Positions 1 to 8,393 of a DNA stretch of 64,000 nt are shown here, in pieces (position 1 is the first letter of the stretch; each line of letters opens with the position of its first letter). The notes below the pieces were generated by a model, which worked only from the letters and a program-made list of their open reading frames with translations, had not been told where the DNA came from and did not search any database. This DNA comes from Arthrobacter agilis (lineage in GTDB: Bacteria; Actinomycetota; Actinomycetes; Actinomycetales; Micrococcaceae), in contig NZ_VHIM01000006.1 of NCBI RefSeq assembly GCF_006494655.1, positions 62,001 through 126,000 of the forward strand, given 5' to 3'. Position numbers and translations under genes: made by a program.

Positions 1-796
1 CTGCCCCGGCGCCCGGCGGGACGGCCCGGGCCGCTTCGGTGGTGGCCAATGCCAGGACCGGGAGGCCCACATGCATCGCCTCTAAGAGGGAGAGGCCGAG
101 CGAGGTCCAGCGCAGGGGGTGTACGTAGGCCCTCGAGCGGCCCAGCCGGGCGTGGAGCTCACCGGTCGGGAGGTCTCCCCCGATCCGCAGTTCGGCCGGT
201 CCGAGGTCGAGTGCATCGCCGAGCCCGTCCGTCCCCATCCCGAAGACCTCGAGCGGGGCCACGCCCGCGAATCGGGGCAGGAGGTCGGTCCCGGTGATGC
301 GTCCGCGACGGACGGGCTCGTTGATGACGGCGGCCAGTTGCTGCACCTCGCCCGTGTAGAGGTACCCCGGATCGACGATCCCGTGCTCGATCACGGTGGT
401 GCTCGCGACCCCGCTGTCCCAGAACAGCTCGTTGAAATGGGTCACATGGATGATCGGGATCGCGGTCTGCCCGGCGAGCGGGTGGACCGTGCCCACGGTG
501 TCCCGACGTGGTGTGTTGTGCTCGAGGAAGACCGCGGGCAGATCGCGGCCGGGGACGCGTCCTAGCAGCCGTTCGCACTCGGCGATCTCCTCGACCCGCT
601 GCAGGACGACGACGTCGATGTCGGCGTCCGCCAGAGCGGCGGGGGCCACCTCGACCACCGAGGCGGGCCACGGGCGACTGGCTCGGCCGAGCCCCCACGG
701 TCCGCCGTCCGGCGTCGTGGGCAGTACGTAGGTGTGCGCTCCCCTGACGAAAGCGTCCGTCCAGCCGCCGTGGACGTGCCATAACAGGATCCTCAT
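1..796 (-). CDS. Glycosyltransferase (GT4-like), 3' end outside window
   Basis: The frame opens with MRILLWHVHGGW at 796 and stays open to the window edge, giving about 265 residues without a stop, so the C-terminus is missing. The start follows a GAGGGG ribosome binding site. An opening of the type hydrophobic strand then HVHGG, an internal EHNTPR motif, and a late stretch reading EAMHVGLPVLA resemble the nucleotide-sugar-binding half of GT-B family 4 glycosyltransferases. Its start overlaps the stop of the upstream GT9 gene by 4 bp (ATGA), so it is the third gene of a translationally coupled envelope-sugar operon. Probable role: transfer of a sugar in cell-wall polysaccharide or glycolipid assembly at the inner face of the membrane. 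The substrate cannot be read from the sequence. Confidence 0.75.
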   Translation of the reverse strand, partial: MRILLWHVHGGWTDAFVRGAHTYVLPTTPDGGPWGLGRASRPWPASVVEVAPAALADADIDVVVLQRVEEIAECERLLGRVPGRDLPAVFLEHNTPRRDTVGTVHPLAGQTAIPIIHVTHFNELFWDSGVASTTVIEHGIVDPGYLYTGEVQQLAAVINEPVRRGRITGTDLLPRFAGVAPLEVFGMGTDGLGDALDLGPAELRIGGDLPTGELHARLGRSRAYVHPLRWTSLGLSLLEAMHVGLPVLALATTEAARAVPPGAGA

Positions 797-1905
797 CGGT
801 TTCCCCTCGGTGTTCTGCGGCCGTCGGTACGGCCGATGCTGCGGCGCGAGCCGAGCGATGATATTCCGGAGCTGAGCCGTAGGGCGGCGTCGACGACGTC
901 CTCCGGCGAGACGTTGGACAGGCAGGGATGGCCCTGGACGGGGCAGATCCGTGCCCGGCTCAGGGCGCAGGGCGCGTTCTGGTCGCCGAGGAGCTCCACC
1001 GGCACGCGGTAGGGTGCCCAGCGGACGGCGGGGACCACGGGTGAAAACAGGCACACCACCGGAGTGCCGACCGCGGCAGCCAGGTGCGCCGGACCTGTGT
1101 TGCCGGTGATCACGACGCTCGCGCCCGCGAGCACCGCTCCGAGGACCGGCAGGTCCGTCCGGCCGCCCAGATCCAGCGCTTCGGGTCCCGCCACGGTGGA
1201 GGTCAGTTCCGTCTCGCCCGGACCGCCGGTCACGACCACCCGGAAACCGGTCGCGGTCAGCAGTTCGACGGCGGCCGCGTGGTGCAGCGGCGGCCACGCT
1301 CGCGCCGGTACGGAGGCACCGGGATGCACGACGACGTAGGGGCCGCTCCCCACGAGTGCGGCCAGCTCGTCGGCGCCTGCGAGATTCGCGACCTGGAGCC
1401 GTCCGTCGTCGCCCGCGGGCAGGACATAGCCGGCCGCCTCGGCGATCCCCAGGGCCCGCTCGGCCTCCGGCTGGTCCTCCGGGAAGTCCTCCCCGGGCTT
1501 GAGCCGAACATCGAGGAGCGAGCCGGCGTAGTCCACGGACGCTCCGGCGATGCGTCTCACCCCGGCGAGGCGCAGGAGCAGGGCCAGCGGCAGCGGTGAC
1601 TGGTGGAAGGACGTGAGGATGACGGCCTCGTCCGCTCCGACGGCCACGACGGCATCGTGCAGCTCGGTCACCAGCCCGGGCGTCGGCTCCGGCGCCGGAT
1701 CGATGATCCACGGTGCGGACCACGTGATCACGTCGACGACCCCCGGCAGCAGCCGTGCCGCCGCAGCACCCTGTGGCCCGCAGAGCATGACGACGTCGTT
1801 GGGCGAGTCCCCGTGGTCGCCCGCGGCGATCGCGCGGACCGCCGGACCTGCGAGCAGCACATCGCCCGCGCTGTCCAGGCGTGCCACCAGGACGCGGCGC
1901 CTCAT
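793..1905 (-). CDS. Glycosyltransferase family 9 (heptosyltransferase-like)
   Basis: 370 residues beginning MRRRVLVARLDSAGDVLLAGP, the N-terminal phosphate-binding signature of ADP-heptose:LPS heptosyltransferases (GT9). The C-terminal half has the nucleotide-sugar site motif VVITGNTGPAHLAAA followed by VCLFSP. The start at 1905 was preferred over longer readings because it overlaps the stop of the gmhB-like gene by 4 bp (ATGA), and its own stop overlaps the next glycosyltransferase the same way. Together with a GmhB-type phosphatase this suggests use of a heptose or heptose-like sugar in a surface glycan, which is unusual but documented in some Gram-positive bacteria. The exact donor is inferred, not shown. 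Confidence 0.85.
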   Translation of the reverse strand: MRRRVLVARLDSAGDVLLAGPAVRAIAAGDHGDSPNDVVMLCGPQGAAAARLLPGVVDVITWSAPWIIDPAPEPTPGLVTELHDAVVAVGADEAVILTSFHQSPLPLALLLRLAGVRRIAGASVDYAGSLLDVRLKPGEDFPEDQPEAERALGIAEAAGYVLPAGDDGRLQVANLAGADELAALVGSGPYVVVHPGASVPARAWPPLHHAAAVELLTATGFRVVVTGGPGETELTSTVAGPEALDLGGRTDLPVLGAVLAGASVVITGNTGPAHLAAAVGTPVVCLFSPVVPAVRWAPYRVPVELLGDQNAPCALSRARICPVQGHPCLSNVSPEDVVDAALRLSSGISSLGSRRSIGRTDGRRTPRGNR

Positions 1906-2450
1906 GGCGTCCCCGCCCACAGCAGCTCGACGGCCTCGGCGAGACTGTCCGCCACGGCGGGAGCGGCGTCCACCTCGTTCTGGAGCGTGATGCCCGTCGG
2001 GACCAGGACGCCGCGTGCGCCGGCGGCCGCGGCCGCTCCCATGTCCGCGCCGATGTCCCCGATCACGGCGACGGAACCGGGGTCGACCCCCAGGCGGGCG
2101 CTCGCCGAGAGGACCATGCCGGGTGCCGGCTTCCGGCACCCGCAGGCGTCGTCGTTCCCGTGCGGGCAGATCTCCCACACGTCGAAGGGGCCGAGCAGGT
2201 GCTCGACGCGCGCATTGACGGCATCCACCTGCTGACGCGTGACCAGGCGCCTCGCGATACCCGACTGGTTCGTGATGACACCGATGGGAATTCCGCGCGA
2301 GCGCAGACCGTCGAGCACCTCGCGGGCACCCGGCATGGGGCGCACCAGGGACGGTTCGCCGTTGTACGGGACGTCCACGACGATGGTCCCGTCGCGGTCG
2401 AACAGGACGGCCCGAGGAGCTGCCCGTGGGAGTTCGGCCGAAGTATGCAT
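1902..2450 (-). CDS. gmhB: D-glycero-D-manno-heptose 1,7-bisphosphate phosphatase (GmhB-type HAD)
   Basis: 182 residues with the HAD-IIIA nucleophile motif LFDRDGTI (Asp18 and Asp20), motif II ITNQSG near residue 60, and the Cys-x-His then Cys-x-Cys zinc loop typical of GmhB (Cys95, His97, Cys103, Cys105), followed by RKPAPG with the catalytic Lys. A GDIGADM loop supplies the metal-binding aspartates. Family knowledge: it removes the C7 phosphate (or C1 in the alpha-specific branch) of heptose bisphosphate on the way to nucleotide-activated heptose. It is the first gene of a three-gene leftward operon with two glycosyltransferases. An alternative is histidinol-phosphate phosphatase, a close relative, but the neighbours favour heptose. 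Confidence 0.82.
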   Translation of the reverse strand: MHTSAELPRAAPRAVLFDRDGTIVVDVPYNGEPSLVRPMPGAREVLDGLRSRGIPIGVITNQSGIARRLVTRQQVDAVNARVEHLLGPFDVWEICPHGNDDACGCRKPAPGMVLSASARLGVDPGSVAVIGDIGADMGAAAAAGARGVLVPTGITLQNEVDAAPAVADSLAEAVELLWAGTP

Positions 2451-2683
2451 ACAGGCTTAGTTCCCGAGAAGCAGCAGTACTAAACACTTTGCGTCGAACT
2501 TCTTCTCCTGCTTCTCCTGCTGCAGCTCCTCCTGCCTGCGCCCGACTGTTCGTCCAGTTGTTCTTCCGACTGTTCTTCCAGTTGTTCTTCCAGCTGTTCT
2601 TTCAGCTGGAGGACCGCGAGCGCCCCACCTGCCCACCACGCGTGGGGAAAGCGCCTGTCCCATCCTCTGGCAGGATGTTGCGC
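2451..2683. promoter_or_regulatory. Divergent intergenic region between gmhB-like and GT9 genes
   Basis: A 233-bp stretch between two outward-facing genes must hold both promoters. An AT-rich core lies around 2455-2505. Within it is a 12-bp tandem repeat (separate entry). No clear -35/-10 pair could be assigned to either direction. Confidence 0.4.
2544..2603. repeat. 12-bp tandem repeat, five units
   Basis: Five consecutive 12-bp units of the form AGTTGTTCTTCC or GACTGTTCTTCC, directly upstream of the rightward GT9 gene. The unit length is a multiple of three, so changes in copy number would keep any reading frame. The pyrimidine-rich strand lies on plus. Whether it is transcribed leader or upstream DNA is unknown. 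Confidence 0.8.
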
Positions 2684-3787
2684 ATGACTTCCGAGGGCAT
2701 CAGCGCCGCGAGCACCCAGCAGCCGACCCCACCTGCATCCGGGGTAGCCGTCTCCGCGCAGAGCGAAGCAGGACGACCTTCCCGCACCGGCCCGGCCTCC
2801 ACTGGGGCCTCCACTGGGGCCTCCACGACGACCCCCACTCGGGCGTCCACCCCGGCGCCGGACGGGCGCCCCGAGATCCTCGCCCTCCGCGCACTGAAGC
2901 TCGGGGACCTCCTCGTCGCCGTGCCGGCGCTCAAGGGTCTGCGGAGGGCTTTCCCGGACCACCGGATCCTTTATGCGGCCCAGGAGTGGCTGCGCCCCAT
3001 CGTCGGGCTGACCGACGCCATCGACGACCTCCTGCCCACGCACGGACTCGACGATCCCCTGCCCATCGAGCACGGGCGGATCGATCTCGCCGTCAACCTC
3101 CACGGCAACGGGGCCGAGAGCCGCGGACGGCTCGAAGAGATCGGGGCGGCACGCCGGATGGGTCACCGCTCGCCCGGCTGGGACGGCCCCGAGTGGCAGG
3201 ACGGCGTCCTCGAGCGTGAGCGATGGGCGCATCTCGTGAGCTGGCACGGCGTCCCGGCCGACCCCCTGGATTGCAGGCTGCGCGTTCCCGACGGCGAGAG
3301 CCCGGCACCGGACGCCGTGGTCATCCACGTCGGGGCGGCGTACGGCAGCCGCCTCTGGCCCGTCGACCGCTTCGGCGAGGTGGCCCGCACACTGGCCGCC
3401 GCCGGCCACCGGGTGGTGTTCACGGGCAGCGACAAGGAGCGCGCACGTGCACTGGCCGTGGCCGATGCCGCCGGCCTGCCCGAGGACACGGTCGCAGCCG
3501 GCACCCTCCCCCTCGACCGGTTCGCGCGACTCGTCGCCGGCGCCGGCCTCGTGATCTCGGCGGATACCGGAGCCGCGCACCTGGCGTCCGCCTATGCGCG
3601 GCCGTCCGTGGTCCTGTTCGGTCCCGCCCCGGCGTCGGAGTGGGGCCCACCACCCGGCCCCCACACGGTCCTCACGGACGAGTCGCTCCGCGTGGGCGAG
3701 ACATTCTCCCCCACGCCCGACCCCGCCCTCATGGCCGTGACGGTCGAACAGGTCCTCGCTGCCGCGGCCGCCCACGGCGTCGCCTAG
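2684..3787 (+). CDS. Glycosyltransferase family 9 protein
   Basis: 367 residues from ATG 2684. A low-complexity Thr/Ala/Pro-rich N-terminus (about residues 5-60, including tandem Gly-Ala-Ser-Thr units) precedes ILALRALKLGDLLVAVPAL, the GT9 signature. The C-terminal domain has VVIHVGAAYGSRLWP, GHRVVFTGSDKE and VISADTGAAHLA, matching the heptosyltransferase nucleotide site. The open frame continues upstream to 2426, but that part is the FFQL-type tandem repeat and lacks family similarity; CAGG at 2671-2674 could serve ATG 2684 (ATG 2675 is an in-frame alternative). Divergent from the gmhB operon and probably part of the same glycan pathway. Confidence 0.83.
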   Translation: MTSEGISAASTQQPTPPASGVAVSAQSEAGRPSRTGPASTGASTGASTTTPTRASTPAPDGRPEILALRALKLGDLLVAVPALKGLRRAFPDHRILYAAQEWLRPIVGLTDAIDDLLPTHGLDDPLPIEHGRIDLAVNLHGNGAESRGRLEEIGAARRMGHRSPGWDGPEWQDGVLERERWAHLVSWHGVPADPLDCRLRVPDGESPAPDAVVIHVGAAYGSRLWPVDRFGEVARTLAAAGHRVVFTGSDKERARALAVADAAGLPEDTVAAGTLPLDRFARLVAGAGLVISADTGAAHLASAYARPSVVLFGPAPASEWGPPPGPHTVLTDESLRVGETFSPTPDPALMAVTVEQVLAAAAAHGVA

Positions 3788-3843
3788 CGCTTCGCCGGGC
3801 GCGGCCTTGACCACCCGAGGACGACGCTGACATCACGCCACCA

Positions 3844-4671
3844 TCAGGCGATGCTGGACCCCGCGCCGCGTGCTTCCTCCTGCGCCGGCGCCTCCAGGAG
3901 TCGCTTCTGCAGTTTGACGAGGATGCGCGCGAGCGCGCGGGACACCTGCATCTGGGACATCCCCAACTCGTCCGCCATCGCCTGCTGGGTCTGCTCCATG
4001 AAGTAGCGGCGGTAGAGAAGCTCCTTCTCCCCGCCGTCCAGTGCATTGACGGCACCCCGCAGCGAGATCATGTCGTCGCTGCGATCCGTGCCGGCGGCAT
4101 CCGTCGCAAGGGTGTCCGCCCAGCTGCGCCCCTCGAACGGAGCGTCGAGCGAGTCCGGGCGGAGGCTCGACTGGCAGGCCTGCGCCTCGAGGATCTTCGC
4201 CTCCGGCCACCCGAGTTCGACGCCGAGCTCACGCGCCGTCGCCTCTCGTCCCAGCCGCTGCGCCATCGCGGGCGCAGTCCTCGCGATCTCCGTCCGCAGG
4301 TCCTGCACATCCCTCGGCGGTCGCACGACCCAGCACGAATCGCGCAGGTACCGCTTGATCTCGCCGGTGATCGTGGGCACGGCGAAGGATGCGAACGGGA
4401 CGCCCCGCGCCGGGTCGAACCGCTGGACGGCCTTGATGAGACCCAGATAGGCGACCTGCCGGATATCGGATGCTTCCGGCCCGGTGACGGCGAACGATCG
4501 TGCCACCGACTCCGCGATGTCGAGGTGCCGCAGCGCGATGTCATCCTGCAGCGCCGCCTTGAGGGGCCGATCGACCCGAGGCCCCCTGCCATGCGGCTGG
4601 TCGGCCGTGGCCTGGTCCGAGGACGGCCTGCGGGCTGCGTCGGTGATCCGGGGCGTGAGGGTGCTCTGCAT
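3844..4671 (-). CDS. RNA polymerase sigma factor, SigB/SigF family
   Basis: 275 residues from ATG 4671, which follows GGAG with six bases between. Region 2 is clear (SDIRQVAYLGLIKAVQRFDP then FASFAVPTITGEIKRYLRD), region 3 follows, and region 4 ends with ELGMSQMQVSRALARIL, the -35-binding helix-turn-helix. Family knowledge: group 3 sigma factors of this type direct general stress, envelope or stationary-phase regulons in actinobacteria. No anti-sigma factor gene is adjacent, so control must be from elsewhere. An upstream TTG at 4737 also has a GGAG-type site and would add 22 residues; the added segment is AT-rich with a GGGAAG/CTTCCC inverted repeat and looks more like leader. Confidence 0.88.
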   Translation of the reverse strand: MQSTLTPRITDAARRPSSDQATADQPHGRGPRVDRPLKAALQDDIALRHLDIAESVARSFAVTGPEASDIRQVAYLGLIKAVQRFDPARGVPFASFAVPTITGEIKRYLRDSCWVVRPPRDVQDLRTEIARTAPAMAQRLGREATARELGVELGWPEAKILEAQACQSSLRPDSLDAPFEGRSWADTLATDAAGTDRSDDMISLRGAVNALDGGEKELLYRRYFMEQTQQAMADELGMSQMQVSRALARILVKLQKRLLEAPAQEEARGAGSSIA

Positions 4672-4832
4672 ACTGTTCTCCATCGGGAAGGCGCGTCGTA
4701 CGCTTCCCAACAAAACATCAGCATGCTTAGTACGCAATCACCTTCTCCACCACAGCTACTTTCCTCCGAGGCCTTCCCTTCTCCTTACCCGTCGTGTAGG
4801 CAGCCGGCCGTGACTGCTTCGATCATCCGACG

Positions 4833-4861
4833 AAAAAGCCCCCTGCCGGTCGGCAGGGGGC
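4833..4861 (-). terminator. Rho-independent terminator after marR
   Basis: A perfect 10-bp stem (GCCCCCTGCC at 4838-4847 with GGCAGGGGGC at 4852-4861) with a 4-base loop. Five A residues on plus at 4833-4837 give a U-run on the minus transcript. It sits 46 bp past the MarR gene stop. Confidence 0.9.
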
Positions 4862-4906
4862 GGGGCGGGCGACCGGGCGGCGGTGTGTCGATGGGAGGTC
4901 GGCGGG

Positions 4907-5416
4907 TCAGCTCACCACGGTGGCGGCGGGGCCGGATGCGCCGGGCTTCGCGCTGGTCGCATCTTCGCCTGCTGCGGCGTCACTGGCCACCCAGTTCCAG
5001 CGTGGGGCCCCGAGTTCACGGATCACGCTCTGCAGGTGCGTTCTCAGCTCCTCAGACACCAAGCCGCCACCTGCCACCAGGGTGCGCTCGATGTCGTCCG
5101 CCGCCTCGAGGACGGCGTGGCCCGCCGGGGCGATCGAGACCATGTGCGAGCGGCGATCGAGATCGTTCCGCACACGAGTCACGTGCCCTCTCGTCTCGAG
5201 GCGGGAAAGGGTCTTGCCCATCGTCTGCGCCTGGACACGGACGATCTGCGCGAGGCTGGCCTGCGTCATGGCACCCTGATCGGCCAGGACACCGAGCGCG
5301 ATCACGCCGGCGTGGGTGACACCGATGTCGACGAGCCGCTCGTTCCACGCGTGTTCGACGAGGCGCGCGGCAGTGGTCAACAGTCGACCGGTGGGCCATT
5401 GCTCCAGATCGGGCAT
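4907..5416 (-). CDS. MarR family transcriptional regulator
   Basis: 169 residues from ATG 5416; a GTG at 5428 with GAGAGG very close upstream is an alternative. The winged-helix core reads GVIALGVLADQGAMTQASLAQIVRVQAQTMGKTLSRLETRGHVTRVRN in two helices plus recognition helix, followed by DLDRRSHMVSIAPAG, the wing with the conserved DxRxR-type segment. The C-terminal tail of about 25 residues is Ala/Gly-rich. Family knowledge: dimeric repressor responding to phenolics, oxidants or antibiotics. It is divergent from the thiol peroxidase bcp, so control of bcp and itself is plausible. Confidence 0.87.
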   Translation of the reverse strand: MPDLEQWPTGRLLTTAARLVEHAWNERLVDIGVTHAGVIALGVLADQGAMTQASLAQIVRVQAQTMGKTLSRLETRGHVTRVRNDLDRRSHMVSIAPAGHAVLEAADDIERTLVAGGGLVSEELRTHLQSVIRELGAPRWNWVASDAAAGEDATSAKPGASGPAATVVS

Positions 5417-5580
5417 AGGACAGTGCACTTCCTCTCGCTCAGGTAACCGGCAGCCGCCGTCGGTGTCGGATCTTCCCTCTATGATAGCTAGGCTGGCTAG
5501 CCAATCCGTCCATGCCAGCAGTCCAGGGCCTGCCTCCCGGTACGCCCGACCATCCGGCCGCTCGATCCTCAGGAGTCTGT
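5417..5580. promoter_or_regulatory. marR-bcp divergent region with palindrome
   Basis: This 164-bp region carries TGGCTAGCCA (5494-5503), a perfect 10-bp palindrome next to a second TAGCTA, in an AT-richer patch (5480-5506). MarR dimers bind short palindromes, so this is a candidate operator for the adjacent regulator. Assignment is by position and symmetry only. Confidence 0.4.
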
Positions 5581-6054
5581 ATGTCAGAACGACTAGCCCC
5601 CGGCGACAGTGCCCCCGACTTCACCCTTCCCGCCGCGGACGGCACGTCCGTGAGCCTCTCTGCCCTCCGCGGCACCAAAGTGGTCATCTACTTCTACCCG
5701 GCGGCGGCGACCCCCGGCTGCACCACGGAGGCGTGCGACTTCCGCGACAACCTGGCATCCCTCAAGGGCGCCGGTTATACGGTGCTGGGCCTCTCGCCCG
5801 ATGCCGTCGGCAAGCTCGCCTCCTTCTCCGAACAGGAGTCCCTGACCTTCCCGCTGCTCTCCGACGAGGACCACGCCGTCGCGGCAGCCTACGGGGCGTG
5901 GGGCGAGAAGAAGAACTACGGGAAGACCTACGAGGGCCTGATTCGTTCGACAGTCGTCGTCGACGAAGAGGGGTCCGTGAGCCTCGCCCAGTACAACGTG
6001 CGGGCGACAGGCCATGTTGCGAAGCTCCGCCGAGATCTCGGCATCGACGCGTAG
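5581..6054 (+). CDS. bcp: Thiol peroxidase, Bcp/PrxQ-type peroxiredoxin
   Basis: 157 residues starting MSERLAPGDSAPDFTLPA after an AGGAG site. The peroxidatic cysteine is Cys47 in TPGCTTEAC, with Cys52 five residues later as the resolving cysteine, the PrxQ arrangement; the family's FYP motif sits just before. Length matches the family. It reduces hydrogen peroxide and organic hydroperoxides in the cytoplasm using thioredoxin. A longer frame from 5512 is open but lacks a ribosome binding site and family similarity. Divergent from a MarR gene, which may make it oxidant-inducible. Confidence 0.93.
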   Translation: MSERLAPGDSAPDFTLPAADGTSVSLSALRGTKVVIYFYPAAATPGCTTEACDFRDNLASLKGAGYTVLGLSPDAVGKLASFSEQESLTFPLLSDEDHAVAAAYGAWGEKKNYGKTYEGLIRSTVVVDEEGSVSLAQYNVRATGHVAKLRRDLGIDA

Positions 6055-6119
6055 GGCGCAGCCCGTGCTCACCGAGCGCTAGGGTGGATGGCTGGATGGT
6101 CTTTGACGGGAGCATCCGG

Positions 6120-6201
<82 letters not shown>

Positions 6202-6240
6202 CAGTAAAACGACTAGTCAGCGGCACATCGGCCGGGCTGG

Positions 6241-6270
6241 TGTTGATGAAGTTGGCGAAAGTGTTGATCG
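6241..6270. promoter_or_regulatory. Candidate integrase arm-type sites (left)
   Basis: TGTTGAT occurs at 6241 and again at 6262 (TGTTGATCG), between attL and the integrase start. The same motif occurs as an inverted pair near attR (46847-46863). Tyrosine integrases use short repeated arm sites flanking the core, so this is a reasonable candidate. Binding is not demonstrated. Confidence 0.45.
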
Positions 6271-6289
6271 GACTCGTACTATTCCGGTC

Positions 6290-7399
6290 ATGGCCAGCAT
6301 CAAACACCAGACCCGGTCCGATGGATCGACCCGTCACCAGGTCCTGTGGCGCGACCCCGAGACGCGAATGCAGCGCTCGCAGTCCTTCGATGATCCCTCC
6401 GCCGCGGAGATGCTGAAGAACTTCCTCAACGCCAACGGCCAGTCCTTCGCGCTCGCGTCCGAGGCGGCCGCCGATCTCCGCTCCACCGCGCCGCGGGTGC
6501 GCGACGTCGTCGCTAACCACATCGCCGGCATCACGGGCATCGAACCGGGCACCCGCTTCCGCTATCGCCGCCTCCTTGAGAACCACATCGACCCGTGCCT
6601 GGGCAGCATCCCCGTCGACCGGCTCCGGCGCTCGCAGGTCCTGTCCTGGTTCGAAGGGATGAGCGTGGCGGACAAGACCCGGAAGAACATCCACGCGCTC
6701 CTCTCCGCATCGCTGGAGACGGCCGTCGCTGGCCGCCTCGTCGCGGAGAACGTGGCCAAGGGCATCCGTGGTCCCAAGTCCTCCGTGCGGACGCGAGAGC
6801 CGGTCTTCCTGAGCAAGGAACAGGTCGAAGTGCTGGCCGACACGATCGACCCCCGATACGCCACCCTCGTCCGCTTCTTCGCAGCCTCCGGCCTCCGGTA
6901 CGGCGAGGCCACGGCACTACGCCGGCGGGACGTGAGGAAGCACGACGACGGACGGTACGTCGTGCACGTGACCAGGGCGTGGAAAAAGATTGAGAAAGGC
7001 TACGAGCTAAGCGGCCCCAAGAGCCCTAAGAGCCGACGCACCGTCGCGCTACAGCGCTCGCTGACACCGGCCGTCACGGAGCAGCTCGAGGGACTCCGGC
7101 CCGACCGCCTAGTGTTTCAGAACACCAAGGGCGACCCTCTCCGGCACGATTTGTTCCGCCGTGTCTACTGGCTGCCCGCGATGGAGGCCCTGCTCGGGCG
7201 CGACGTCGAGCCGGTCTTCGACCAAGCGCCCACCCCGCACGATCTCCGACATACTCATGCGAGCTGGCTGATCGCCGCCGGCGTCCCACTCCCCGTTATC
7301 CAGGCAAGGCTGGGGCACGAGAACATAACGACCACCGTAGGCACTTACGGACATCTGGCGATTGGTGCGGACGCCAGTGCGGCAGATCTGCTGGGGTAG
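6290..7399 (+). CDS. int: Tyrosine recombinase, phage integrase
   Basis: 369 residues. An N-terminal arm-binding and core-binding portion (to about 160) is followed by the catalytic domain with Arg203 in ASGLRYGEA, a Lys around 244-247, His317 and Arg320 in HDLRHTHAS, His343 in LGHENITTT and nucleophile Tyr353 in GTYGH. The full catalytic set is present, so the enzyme should be active. It lies 86 bp from the attL core and faces inward. Family role: site-specific insertion and excision of the prophage at the tRNA-Leu 3' end, excision probably needing the small excisionase-like protein at 11248. Confidence 0.96.
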   Translation: MASIKHQTRSDGSTRHQVLWRDPETRMQRSQSFDDPSAAEMLKNFLNANGQSFALASEAAADLRSTAPRVRDVVANHIAGITGIEPGTRFRYRRLLENHIDPCLGSIPVDRLRRSQVLSWFEGMSVADKTRKNIHALLSASLETAVAGRLVAENVAKGIRGPKSSVRTREPVFLSKEQVEVLADTIDPRYATLVRFFAASGLRYGEATALRRRDVRKHDDGRYVVHVTRAWKKIEKGYELSGPKSPKSRRTVALQRSLTPAVTEQLEGLRPDRLVFQNTKGDPLRHDLFRRVYWLPAMEALLGRDVEPVFDQAPTPHDLRHTHASWLIAAGVPLPVIQARLGHENITTTVGTYGHLAIGADASAADLLG

Positions 7400-7407
7400 A
7401 TCGAGAC

Positions 7408-7968
7408 CTAGGCCTTCAGCTCAGGGCGACCGACGAACACGGATAATTTGGTACGGAAGTCGACTCTTTGGTCCTCAGTCATCTCCCATATTTTGCTCTG
7501 CACAAGGGACTCGATGGCCGGCACTGCTGGTCCAAGCGTCGTAATAGCACTGAACTCGGCGGCTGCTAACTCCACGGGTCCATCTATATGGTCCCGCAGG
7601 ATGACGGGAAAGTAGTTGAGGAACGAAAACACTGGGTCTCCAGCGTCGTTGATGTCTGGCGTTCCACACCCTGCAATTGCCCCGTGTTGAGAGTGAGTCG
7701 GCGGAACCGGGATCAGCGGCGCAACGAGTATTCCCTTTCGGGCGCGAGGGTTCTCCAAATCACAGTCGTAGGAGCAGACGATTACTAGGCGTTGATCGGT
7801 GTCGTGCGCCGCTCGAATCGTTTGCCCAAACTCCGGAACCTGCGCGCTTACTGTACTGCCGCCGGCACTTACGTATGCCGACCTTCTCAGGTCCCAGTGC
7901 GGGAAGAAGTCGACAGAGCAAACGTCGCCCTGGCGGAGGACCGGCAGAGCTTCAAGATCGGAAGTCAT
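7408..7968 (-). CDS. Unknown prophage protein (last gene of lysogeny arm)
   Basis: 186 residues, no recognised family. It begins with a stretch reading RQGDVCSVDFFPHWDL, has a hydrophobic strand ending VCSYDCDLENPRARKG (two cysteines with Asp), and a mixed alpha/beta composition without signal or membrane segment, so it is probably cytoplasmic. It overlaps the preceding gene by 4 bp (ATGA) and ends 8 bp from the integrase stop, tail to tail. Base composition is less GC-rich than the phage core, in line with accessory DNA expressed in the lysogen. A defence or host-modifying role is possible by position only. Confidence 0.7.
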   Translation of the reverse strand: MTSDLEALPVLRQGDVCSVDFFPHWDLRRSAYVSAGGSTVSAQVPEFGQTIRAAHDTDQRLVIVCSYDCDLENPRARKGILVAPLIPVPPTHSQHGAIAGCGTPDINDAGDPVFSFLNYFPVILRDHIDGPVELAAAEFSAITTLGPAVPAIESLVQSKIWEMTEDQRVDFRTKLSVFVGRPELKA

Positions 7969-8393
7969 CCCATCGGCTCTTCATCAGCCATCACGTCGAC
8001 ATTCGGCTGAACCACCTGCGCCCGCTTCATGACCTCAAACCACTCGCGGGGCACAGCGACCGGGGCAGGGTCGCCGAAATCGTACTCCTCTTCTTCGGCG
8101 GCGGTGTCGTGTAGGCCCGACGGAGCAGTGCTCCTCAGCTCCAGTGAAACTGTTGGCACATGAGCAACCGTGATGGGTACTCGGTCGTGCACGAACCTAG
8201 TTGGGACGTGAACGAGATCGATTGACGCAGGGTGACCAAAGTTGGAGCGAGCGGACGACCGCTCGAACTGGGTCATCGGGTCCGGAAGCGCATCCCCCTC
8301 GGGAAGCTGTTGCAAGTAGATGGGCTGACCAAAGGAAGCTGCCGTGCTAAGGACGGCGATAGTTCCGGCCTGGCGTACGAGCCTAGAGGTCAC
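7965..8393 (-). CDS. Unknown prophage protein
   Basis: 142 residues, unrecognised. The N-terminus MTSRLVRQAGTIAVLSTAASF could be a weak hydrophobic helix; the middle is rich in Pro/His/Val strands and there is an acidic patch (AAEEEEYDFGDP) near residue 105. It overlaps both neighbours (11 bp with the gene before, 4 bp with the one after), so three genes form one translationally coupled unit. The pairing suggests they act together. Confidence 0.65.
   Translation of the reverse strand: MTSRLVRQAGTIAVLSTAASFGQPIYLQQLPEGDALPDPMTQFERSSARSNFGHPASIDLVHVPTRFVHDRVPITVAHVPTVSLELRSTAPSGLHDTAAEEEEYDFGDPAPVAVPREWFEVMKRAQVVQPNVDVMADEEPMG

Noticed and set aside
2426-2683. Upstream extension of the rightward GT9 frame, encoding FFQL repeats
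   Set aside because: It overlaps the gmhB start and promoter region and has no similarity to the GT9 family; the start at 2684 is better.
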